A stretch of 7,534 bases of DNA from Pseudomonadota bacterium. Lineage in GTDB: Bacteria > Pseudomonadota > Gammaproteobacteria > Steroidobacterales > Steroidobacteraceae. Below, one piece after another: positions 1 through 5,896 of the stretch (position 1 is the first letter of the stretch; the number at the start of each line of letters is the position of its first letter). Both the position numbers and the translations under genes were made by a program. The stretch spans positions 1-7,534 of the forward strand of contig JAJZFQ010000059.1 in the NCBI GenBank assembly GCA_021805275.1, in the 5' to 3' direction. Below the pieces are notes generated by a model, which did not search any database, was not told the DNA's origin, and saw only the letters and a list, made by a program, of their open reading frames with translations.

Positions 1-493
1 CGGTGAGCAGCAGCGCCACGATGGCCGGACCGATGATCGAGCCGATGCCAAAGAAGCCCTCCAGCAGGTTCATCAGGCCGGTATGCTGCGCCGTCGAGCG
101 CGAGACGTCCCCGACCAATGCGAGCGCACCGGTCTTGAAGATGCTCACCCCGAGTCCCTCGAGCGCCAGCAGCGCGACGAACTGCCCGAAGCTGCTGCCG
201 AGGGCGAACAGCGCCGAGGCCGCCGCGTACAGCGCCAGCCCGATGATGATGGTCGGCTTGCGCCCCAGGCGGTCGGCGAGAAACCCGAGCAGCACCGCCC
301 CGGCGGCCATGGCCGCCATGGGCGCATATTGGAACGCAGACGCGGCCTTCATGCTCAGGTGAAACTCGGCGATGATCTTCGGGATGACGCTGCCGACGGC
401 ATCCGAGGTCATTGCGAACATCAGAAACATCAGGCAGGTGAGTGCGCGAATGACGGTGAGATTGCGTGCGGCGATGGGCGATTGCGCAGTCAT
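1..493 (-). CDS. MFS sugar permease, N-terminal part (cut by window edge); ScrT-like
   Basis: Reading the minus strand from the ATG at 493-491 gives an open frame of 164 codons that leaves the window at position 1. The protein is strongly hydrophobic, with likely membrane helices near residues 14-38, 54-74, 81-99, 103-125 and 139-163. Between helices 2 and 3 (residues 70-80) is GFLADRLGRKP, the classic MFS motif A (G-x-x-x-D-R-x-G-R-K). The start is supported by a G-rich ribosome binding site (AAAGGGGGACCC directly before ATG). The gene diverges from sucrose phosphorylase and shares an operator with it, so I infer an inner-membrane sucrose (or related sugar) proton symporter, comparable to the ScrT permeases of Shewanella-type sucrose loci. 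MFS membership is secure; the substrate rests on context only. The C-terminal helices lie outside the window. Confidence 0.88.
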   Translation of the reverse strand, partial: MTAQSPIAARNLTVIRALTCLMFLMFAMTSDAVGSVIPKIIAEFHLSMKAASAFQYAPMAAMAAGAVLLGFLADRLGRKPTIIIGLALYAAASALFALGSSFGQFVALLALEGLGVSIFKTGALALVGDVSRSTAQHTGLMNLLEGFFGIGSIIGPAIVALLLT

Positions 494-514
494 GGGTCCC
501 CCTTTACTTTGCGC

Positions 515-528
515 TACAATCGATTGCA
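515..528. promoter_or_regulatory. LacI/GalR-family operator in the permease/phosphorylase divergent region
   Basis: TACAATCGATTGCA is an inverted repeat around a central CG with one imperfect outer pair. It has the form typical of LacI/GalR regulators (TG-N-AA-N-CG-N-TT-N-CA). Its reverse complement, TGCAATCGATTGTA, agrees at 12 of 14 positions with the palindrome in front of the TonB-dependent receptor (3109-3122). It sits between two divergent genes and abuts the candidate minus-strand -10 box. Its left half also contains TACAAT, a possible plus-strand -10 for sucrose phosphorylase, although I see no good -35 for it. The likely ligand-binding regulator is a ScrR/SuxR-type repressor, which is not encoded in this window. 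Confidence 0.72.
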
Positions 529-556
529 TCATAGCCCCGACCGGCTCCGCCGTAAA
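528..556 (-). promoter_or_regulatory. Candidate sigma-70 promoter for the MFS permease
   Basis: On the minus strand, TTTACG (556-551) and TATGAT (533-528) are separated by 17 bp. They match the -35 consensus at 4 of 6 positions and the -10 consensus at 5 of 6. Transcription would start near 521, inside the palindrome at 515-528, and the ribosome binding site and ATG follow about 20-30 bp later. A repressor on the palindrome would therefore block this promoter directly. This is inferred by eye; no start site has been mapped. Confidence 0.5.
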
Positions 557-573
557 CTGACCACGCCGCTGCC

Positions 574-2091
574 ATGAAGAACCAGGTTCAGCTCATCACC
601 TACGTGGATCGACTCGGCGGCGGCACGCTGCGCGAGCTCGAGGCGCTGCTCACCGGTCCGCTCGAGGGACTGTTCGGCACCGTGCACCTGCTGCCGTTCT
701 TCGACCCGATCGACGGTGCCGATGCGGGCTTCGATCCGATCGATCATTCCCAGGTCGATGCACGCCTGGGGACTTGGCAGGACATTGCGCGCCTCGGGCA
801 GCGCGTCGACCTCATGGCCGACGTGATCGTGAATCACATGTCGAGCCTCTCGCCGCAGTTCAAGGATTTTTCCCGCCACGGGCGCGCCTCGACCTACAAC
901 GGATTGTTCCTGACTCTCCAGGCCGTGTTCCCCCGCGGGGCGCACGAGCACGACCTGACGGAGATCTACCGGCCGCGGCCCGGCCTGCCGTTGAGGCCGG
1001 TGACCCTCGAGAATGGCGAGAAGCGCATTCTGTGGACGACCTTCACCCCGCAGCAACTGGACATCGATGTGCGCCATCGCCAGGGGCGGGCCTATCTCGA
1101 GAGTATTCTCAGGACTTTCAGCGAGTACGGCATCCATGCCATCCGGCTCGATGCGGTCGGGTACGCGATCAAGCGCGCCGGGACCAACTGCTTCATGCTC
1201 CCGGAGACGTTCGAGTTCATTGGTGAGCTGACTGAGCTCGCGCGTTCGCTCGGCATGGAAGTTCTGGTCGAGGTGCATTCGCACTACTTGCGTCAGATCG
1301 ACATCGCGGCGCGGGTCGACTGGGTGTACGACTTCGCACTGCCGCCCTTGATGCTGCACGCGCTGTTCACGGGCACCGCGCGTTACCTCAAGCACTGGCT
1401 GCAGATCCGGCCGCACAACGCCTTGACGGTCCTCGACACTCACGATGGGATCGGGGTCATCGACGTCGGTGCGGAAGCCGGCACGGGCCGTGACGGCTTG
1501 CTGCCCGCCGCGGACATCGACCGCCTGGTCGAGACCATTCACGAGCGCAGCGGCGGACAGAGCCGGCGCGCCACCGGAGCGGCGGCCTCGAATCTCGACC
1601 TGTATCAGGTCAACTGCACTTTTTACGATGCGCTCGGCCGCGACGACCGACGCTACTTGCTGGCGCGCGCCGTGCAATTCTTCATGCCCGGGATTCCGCA
1701 GGTCTATTACGTCGGTCTGCTCGGTGGCGGTAACGACATGGCCTTGCTCGAACAGACCGGGGTGGGGCGCGACATCAATCGCCGTCGCTACAGCACGCAA
1801 GAGGTGCTGAGTGAACTGCAGCGCCCGTTGTGTGCCGATCTGATGCGCCTGATCCGGTTGCGCAATACTCACTCCGCCTTCAGCGGCGTGCTGCTGGTCG
1901 GCCGCTCGCCACACAACGTTCTTGCGTTGCGCTGGCAGGCGGACTCGTCCTATGCCGAACTGATTGCCGATTGTGCCACGGGGGACTGGACGGTTCGCCA
2001 CGGCGGGGATGGAACGTGCGAGTCGCTTCATTTCGCCAGCGGTGGGTCGCCCTGGGCCGAGGCGCCGCGCGACATCGAGTGGTGTGGCTGA
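574..2091 (+). CDS. scrP: Sucrose phosphorylase (GH13 subfamily 18)
   Basis: This 505-residue cytoplasmic enzyme would convert sucrose and phosphate to alpha-glucose-1-phosphate and fructose by a retaining double displacement. The length and the opening MKNQVQLITYVDRLG match characterised sucrose phosphorylases such as the Bifidobacterium adolescentis enzyme (about 504 residues). Visible active-site elements, in order, are ADAGFDPIDH (49-58, with the glucose-binding Asp50), VNH (His88), IYRPRPGLP (131-139, phosphate/fructose loop), RLDAVGY (191-197, nucleophile Asp193), VEVHSHY (232-238, acid/base Glu233), DTHDGIG (288-294, transition-state stabiliser Asp291) and the mobile loop LDLYQVN (341-347). 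All catalytic residues are present. There is no signal peptide. No clear Shine-Dalgarno precedes the ATG, which is chosen because of the conserved N-terminus. It is probably co-transcribed with the fructokinase 76 bp downstream. Related GH13_18 enzymes act on sucrose-6'-phosphate or glucosylglycerate. The intact RPRPGLP and LDLYQ loops and the fructokinase neighbour favour sucrose. Confidence 0.95.
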   Translation: MKNQVQLITYVDRLGGGTLRELEALLTGPLEGLFGTVHLLPFFDPIDGADAGFDPIDHSQVDARLGTWQDIARLGQRVDLMADVIVNHMSSLSPQFKDFSRHGRASTYNGLFLTLQAVFPRGAHEHDLTEIYRPRPGLPLRPVTLENGEKRILWTTFTPQQLDIDVRHRQGRAYLESILRTFSEYGIHAIRLDAVGYAIKRAGTNCFMLPETFEFIGELTELARSLGMEVLVEVHSHYLRQIDIAARVDWVYDFALPPLMLHALFTGTARYLKHWLQIRPHNALTVLDTHDGIGVIDVGAEAGTGRDGLLPAADIDRLVETIHERSGGQSRRATGAAASNLDLYQVNCTFYDALGRDDRRYLLARAVQFFMPGIPQVYYVGLLGGGNDMALLEQTGVGRDINRRRYSTQEVLSELQRPLCADLMRLIRLRNTHSAFSGVLLVGRSPHNVLALRWQADSSYAELIADCATGDWTVRHGGDGTCESLHFASGGSPWAEAPRDIEWCG

Positions 2092-2167
2092 AGCTCAAAC
2101 ACGGCCGCGCTATGCTGTGGCCGCGCACCGTTCAGGCGGGGCACGGTCAACCTCTGGGGGGTGTGAA

Positions 2168-3064
2168 GTGAACACGCGAACACTGTACGGGGCCATAGAG
2201 GCCGGCGGTACCAAATTCGTCTGCGCGGCCGGTTACGGGCCGCGTGAGATTGCGCCCGAGATGCGCCAGGTCATCCCCACGACCCACCCGGCCGAGACGC
2301 TGGCGGCAGTGGTCGCATTCTTCGAGCGCGTGAGTGCGAGCGCCGGTGCGTTCCGCGCCTTGGGTGTCGGGGCCTTCGGGCCCGTGGATGTCGAGCCGAC
2401 TTCCGGCACCTGGGGGTCGATTCTGAACACGCCGAAGCCGGGCTGGTCGGGCACGTCCTTGGTCGCGCCGCTGCAGCGATTTGGCTGCCCGGTCGCCCTC
2501 GATACCGACGTGAGCGCCGCGGCGCTCGCCGAGGCACGGCTCGGCGCCGGACAGGATGCGCACTCGTTGACCTACGTCACGGTCGGAACCGGGATCGGCG
2601 GCGGCGTGATCGACCAGGGTCGTTCGATCCGTGGCATGTTGCATCCAGAAATGGGACATATCCGCGTGCGCCGCGATCCGCGCGATGCGCAATTTCCGGG
2701 CGTGTGTCCGTTCCACGGCGACTGCCTGGAGGGCCTGGCGAGCGGCCCGGCGATCGTGGCGCGCTGGGGCGTGCCGATGAGCGCACTGCCTGGCGGACAC
2801 GCTGGACCTGACATCATCGGCGGGTATCTCGGTCAGCTCGCCGCCACGATCGCGTTGATGTACGCGAGCGAGCGGATGGTATTCGGCGGCGGCGTCATGA
2901 GCGGCGCCGATCTGCTGCCGCGCATCCGCGCGGTTGCCGCCGAGCAGCTCGGCGGCTATCTGCCGATCGAGGCGCGCGCGGGCGGATTCGAACGCCTGAT
3001 CGTCGCCCCGGCGCTCGCCGATCAGGCCGGGATCACCGGGGCCATGCTGCTCGCCATGGGCTGA
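2168..3064 (+). CDS. scrK: Fructokinase, ROK family
   Basis: This 298-residue kinase would phosphorylate the fructose released by sucrose phosphorylase to fructose-6-phosphate, using ATP. ROK hallmarks are IEAGGTKF (10-17, phosphate-binding), LDTDVSAAALAEA (111-123, catalytic base probably Asp114), VTVGTGIGGGVI (137-148, second phosphate motif) and FGGGVM (239-244). HPEMGH (159-164) followed by CPFHGDCLEG (180-189) gives the ROK zinc site, with His164, Cys180, His183 and Cys186 as probable ligands. This arrangement is typical of bacterial ROK fructokinases of about 300 residues. The GTG start is preferred because GGGGGG (2156-2161) lies six bases upstream and the domain begins right after it. 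The frame is open back to 1964, but that would overlap the phosphorylase by over 120 bases and add a non-homologous tail. Glucokinase or mannokinase activity is possible in this family; the context favours fructose. Confidence 0.93.
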   Translation: MNTRTLYGAIEAGGTKFVCAAGYGPREIAPEMRQVIPTTHPAETLAAVVAFFERVSASAGAFRALGVGAFGPVDVEPTSGTWGSILNTPKPGWSGTSLVAPLQRFGCPVALDTDVSAAALAEARLGAGQDAHSLTYVTVGTGIGGGVIDQGRSIRGMLHPEMGHIRVRRDPRDAQFPGVCPFHGDCLEGLASGPAIVARWGVPMSALPGGHAGPDIIGGYLGQLAATIALMYASERMVFGGGVMSGADLLPRIRAVAAEQLGGYLPIEARAGGFERLIVAPALADQAGITGAMLLAMG

Positions 3065-3086
3065 ATCGGCATTTCAGACTGGCAAT

Positions 3087-3100
3087 TGCAATCGTCTGCG
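3087..3100. promoter_or_regulatory. Degenerate second LacI-type operator upstream of the receptor
   Basis: TGCAATCGTCTGCG matches the window's own operator pattern TGCAAWCGWTTGTA at 11 of 14 positions. The left half and CG centre are intact and the right half is decayed. It starts 22 bp before the stronger palindrome at 3109-3122, about two helical turns, so two repressor dimers could sit on the same DNA face. It could also be a chance match, because the left half overlaps a small GCAATTGC palindrome (3082-3089). Confidence 0.35.
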
Positions 3101-3107
3101 CACCGTA

Positions 3108-3136
3108 TTGCAAACGTTTGTAGCTTGTGATTTACT
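3108..3136 (+). promoter_or_regulatory. Candidate sigma-70 promoter for the TonB-dependent receptor
   Basis: TTGCAA (3108-3113) and TTTACT (3131-3136) are spaced by 17 bp; each matches its sigma-70 consensus at 4 of 6 positions. The -35 box falls inside the LacI-type palindrome at 3109-3122, so binding there would exclude RNA polymerase. The predicted transcript would begin near 3143 and carry a leader of about 60 bases. The hexamers are weak and the call leans on the optimal spacing, the local AT-richness and the operator overlap. Confidence 0.4.
3109..3122. promoter_or_regulatory. LacI/GalR-family operator upstream of the receptor
   Basis: TGCAAACGTTTGTA contains the perfect palindrome CAAACGTTTG and fits the general LacI/GalR operator form almost exactly. 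It shares every position except the two W bases flanking the CG with the reverse complement of the 515-528 site. It lies 80 bp before the receptor start, in the only substantial gap on the plus strand. The pair of matching sites implies one regulator for uptake and catabolism. Confidence 0.75.
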
Positions 3137-3202
3137 TTTATGGCGCCCGCGCGTCACGCCGCGGAGCAGCAGGCGTCAGAGCGTCAATAGGGGGGGTCTT
3201 AC

Positions 3203-5821
3203 GTGAAATATCCGAAGTCGCAACAGCCATTCCATCTCGGCCGCGCACCGGCCGCCACGCCGCGCTCGGTGCGGTTCATGAGCGTCGCAGCCGCGGTCTC
3301 GTTGGCGCTCGGCACCGCCCCGCTCGCCGCGGCCGCGCCAGCGCCAGTCGATGCATCCTCCACTCAGGCCGCACACGCTGCGCCGGGCTCTGCTGCCACG
3401 CTGATCGCGCCGCCGAGCAACATGCTGCAGCAGATCGTCGTGACTGCCTCGGCCCAGGCGCGCAACAACCTGGAAACCTCCGAACAGGTCACCACCATTC
3501 CGAGCAAGCTGATCGTGGCGATGGCGCCGCGGTCCATCGCGGAGATGCTGCGGCTGATCCCCGGGGTGTCCGTCCAGGACCAGGCCGGCAGCGGCGGCAA
3601 CGCGAATTTCACCGTACGCGGTCTGCCGGTGACCACCGGCGGTGCGCCGTTCGTGCAGATCCAGGAAGACGGACTGCCGCAGGTCCTCTTCGGCGACATG
3701 AATTTCGGCAACAACGACTACTGGACGCGTTTTGACGTCTCGGAGCAGATGCAGGCCACCGTAGGCGGCAGCGCCGCGACGCTCGCCGCCGGGGCCCCAG
3801 GGGCGGTCATCAACTTCATCAGCGCCACGGGCCGGCACCCGAGCGGCGAGTTCACCCTGTCGCAGGGTCTGGGGTTCGGGGAGACCCGGGCGACCTTCGC
3901 CGTGGGGGGGCCGATCAACAGCACCTGGCGCTACCACATCGACGGGTTCTACGTGCACGGCACCGGACTGCGCGACCAGGGCTTCATCGGCGAGAACGGC
4001 TATCAGCTGAAGGGCAATATCACCCACGATTTGCCCGGGCACAAAGGCTTCATCCGCCTGTATGCGAAGCTGCTCAATGACCGTGAGGAGTACAACGCCG
4101 GCGGACCCGTGGGTGCAGTGGGCAGCGGTAATACGCTCTCGAGCATCTCGGTCTATCCGGGCTACGACGTGCGTACCGGCACCACGGTCGGCATCTACAA
4201 CCAGACGATCACGTATCTGAGCAATGTCTCTGGGCAGTTCGCCCAGACCCGTAATGACGGCATTCATCCGCACGTCGATTCTCTGGGCGCAGAGCTGTAT
4301 TACGTGCCCGCCGGAAATCTCTCCGTGGACGACAAGTTCCGCGTCAGTTGGATCAACGGCACGTTTGCCGCACAGTTCTTCGGTCTCGGCAACACCGCCT
4401 CGATACTCGGCAGTGCCGTCAACGGCCAGACCGTAGGCCAGGTCATCTACGCCGGCGGACCGAATGCCGGTCAGGCGTACAACGGCCTGGTGAACAACAG
4501 TACGCAGATCTACACCAACATGCACAACATGGGCAATGTGGTCAATGATCTGTCGCTGCAAGACCACTGGCGTACCCCGTACGGCAAGCTCGCCGCCGGC
4601 GGTGGCTTGTTCTACATGTCGCAGACGATCGATCAGAGCTGGCATCCGAACGCCCAACTGCAGGCCGTGAGCGGCACCAATCCCCAGAGCCTCGATCTGA
4701 TCAGCACAACCGGGCAGTTGCTCAGCAGCAACGGCGTGACCGGATACAATACGGCCTGGGGCGCGAGCGTCGACCGCCTCTACAACATGAACGTCACCGA
4801 TACCGCGCCGTACCTCGATCTGACCTGGAGCGTCGATCGGCTGCAGCTGCAGGGCAGTGTCCGTCAGGACGATTACCGGGTGACCGGTTGGGCCGAGAGC
4901 GCGAGCGCCGCGACGACCCAGATGGGCTACCTGAGCGGCGGGATGCTGAGCGCCACGGGCGGCCTGGGGACTCCGCTGGTGTCCTACTCGACGATCGACC
5001 CGAGCACCTACGAGCCGCTCGATTACGGTATCAGCTACCGCTCGTGGTCGATCGGTGCGCTGTACATGCTCAACCACAGCACCAGTCTGTACGTTCGCGC
5101 CAGCCGCGGCGGCAAGCCGAACACCGACCGCAACATTCTCTCCGGGTACACCAATCCGAACGGTTCGCTGAACGCCTCAGGCGCCGGTAAGGCGCTCGAC
5201 ATCGTGCTGCAGCAGGAGGCGGGCATCAAGCACGAGGGCGAGTTCCTCGGCGGCAGCTACGGCGTCACGCTCTCGTACTTCCACACCAGTTTCAGCGAAT
5301 CGAGCTTCGATCTGACTCAGCCGGTGGCGACGCGCTACTTCAACGAGAAGTACTCGGCGAACGGTGGGGAATTCGAGGCCACCTGGGCGGTCGGCGGGTT
5401 CTCGCTGTACGCGCAGGCGACCTATCAGAACCCGAAGGTGGACTCCAACGAGGTCGGTCCGAGCCCGAGTCAGCTGACCAGTCTCGGTTCGGGCTTCCTG
5501 CCGCCGGGCATGTCCAAGTTGATGTGGGTGCTCGCGCCCACGTATCGGTGGCGGGCAGTCACCGGCGGGCTGGTCTGGCAGGGCCAAAGCCAGCAGAACA
5601 TCGGCGGCCCGGTGCCGTTCTACTCCCCGGAGCAGGACTTCCTCGATGGATTCGTGTCGTACGATCTGAACCAGAGCATCTCCGTCGCACTGCACGTGAA
5701 CAACATGTTCAACAGTCTCGGAGTCGGCGGTGGCGGCGCGGTCACCACCGGTCCGGGAATCATCGGCGTCAGTGCCGAGCCCGGTCGCACCGTGCTCGCC
5801 AGCGTGACGATGAAGTTCTAA
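3203..5821 (+). CDS. TonB-dependent outer-membrane receptor, probable sucrose or saccharide transporter
   Basis: This 872-residue protein has a long signal peptide: a basic N-region (1-25) and a hydrophobic core from about 26-45 ending in an Ala-rich cleavage region. An Ala/Pro/Ser-rich linker follows. A TonB box, QQIVVTAS (76-83), leads into a plug domain at about 90-210, with MLRLIPGVSVQDQ (115-127) and NFTVRGLPV (135-143). The rest is beta-barrel-like, rich in alternating aromatic and polar residues, and ends in VTMKF with the C-terminal Phe typical of outer-membrane proteins. There is no extra N-terminal signalling domain, so it is a transporter and not a transducer type. The GTG start is supported by GGGGGG six bases upstream (3191-3196); an internal ATG at 3278 would remove the basic N-region. 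Function is energy-coupled uptake across the outer membrane. The sugar substrate is inferred from the operator shared with the sucrose genes, as for ScrO/SuxA-type receptors; the sequence alone does not show it. Confidence 0.93.
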   Translation: MKYPKSQQPFHLGRAPAATPRSVRFMSVAAAVSLALGTAPLAAAAPAPVDASSTQAAHAAPGSAATLIAPPSNMLQQIVVTASAQARNNLETSEQVTTIPSKLIVAMAPRSIAEMLRLIPGVSVQDQAGSGGNANFTVRGLPVTTGGAPFVQIQEDGLPQVLFGDMNFGNNDYWTRFDVSEQMQATVGGSAATLAAGAPGAVINFISATGRHPSGEFTLSQGLGFGETRATFAVGGPINSTWRYHIDGFYVHGTGLRDQGFIGENGYQLKGNITHDLPGHKGFIRLYAKLLNDREEYNAGGPVGAVGSGNTLSSISVYPGYDVRTGTTVGIYNQTITYLSNVSGQFAQTRNDGIHPHVDSLGAELYYVPAGNLSVDDKFRVSWINGTFAAQFFGLGNTASILGSAVNGQTVGQVIYAGGPNAGQAYNGLVNNSTQIYTNMHNMGNVVNDLSLQDHWRTPYGKLAAGGGLFYMSQTIDQSWHPNAQLQAVSGTNPQSLDLISTTGQLLSSNGVTGYNTAWGASVDRLYNMNVTDTAPYLDLTWSVDRLQLQGSVRQDDYRVTGWAESASAATTQMGYLSGGMLSATGGLGTPLVSYSTIDPSTYEPLDYGISYRSWSIGALYMLNHSTSLYVRASRGGKPNTDRNILSGYTNPNGSLNASGAGKALDIVLQQEAGIKHEGEFLGGSYGVTLSYFHTSFSESSFDLTQPVATRYFNEKYSANGGEFEATWAVGGFSLYAQATYQNPKVDSNEVGPSPSQLTSLGSGFLPPGMSKLMWVLAPTYRWRAVTGGLVWQGQSQQNIGGPVPFYSPEQDFLDGFVSYDLNQSISVALHVNNMFNSLGVGGGGAVTTGPGIIGVSAEPGRTVLASVTMKF

Positions 5822-5829
5822 GCTCTCGA

Positions 5830-5864
5830 TTCCCGGCGCGGGCGCACGCAGCCCGCGCCGGGAA
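5830..5864 (+). terminator. Strong intercistronic hairpin after the receptor gene
   Basis: Positions 5830-5843 and 5851-5864 form a perfect 14-bp inverted repeat of almost only G and C, with a 7-base loop (GCACGCA). It begins nine bases after the receptor stop codon and ends 32 bases before the next start. No T-tract follows, so it does not look like a canonical intrinsic terminator. It may partly terminate, act with Rho, or protect the receptor mRNA from 3' exonucleases and so lower expression of the downstream genes. A 10-bp palindrome, GTCCCGGGAC (5865-5874), follows directly. Confidence 0.6.
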
Positions 5865-5896
5865 GTCCCGGGACCGCTCTCAGCGCGAGGCCGAAC

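Noticed and set aside
83..577. 164-residue plus-strand frame at the left end
   Set aside because: It overlaps the permease on the opposite strand and crosses the divergent promoter and operator; its Arg/Gly/Asp-rich product has no family features.
529..2031. 500-residue open frame on the minus strand
   Set aside because: It lies wholly opposite the well-supported sucrose phosphorylase, shows no recognisable motif, and has the Arg/Ala/Gln/Val-rich composition of a shadow frame in GC-rich DNA.
2103..2126. 8-bp direct repeat GGCCGCGC between phosphorylase and fructokinase
   Set aside because: Two short GC-only copies 16 bp apart are expected by chance in this composition, and the possible stem is only 5 bp with a 12-base loop.
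1964..2167. 68-residue N-terminal extension of the fructokinase
   Set aside because: It would overlap the phosphorylase end in another frame; ROK homology begins right after the GTG at 2168, which has its own ribosome binding site.
3061..3077. Possible terminator after the fructokinase (CTGAA/TTCAG)
   Set aside because: A 5-bp AT-containing stem with no T-tract is too weak, and it overlaps the stop codon.
3126..3142. Possible CRP site (TTGTGA followed by TTTATG)
   Set aside because: Only the left half resembles TGTGA-N6-TCACA; the right half does not match.
3176..5077. 633-residue open frame on the minus strand
   Set aside because: It is antisense to the receptor gene, which has a signal peptide, TonB box, plug and C-terminal Phe. 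The antisense product has no domain-like features.
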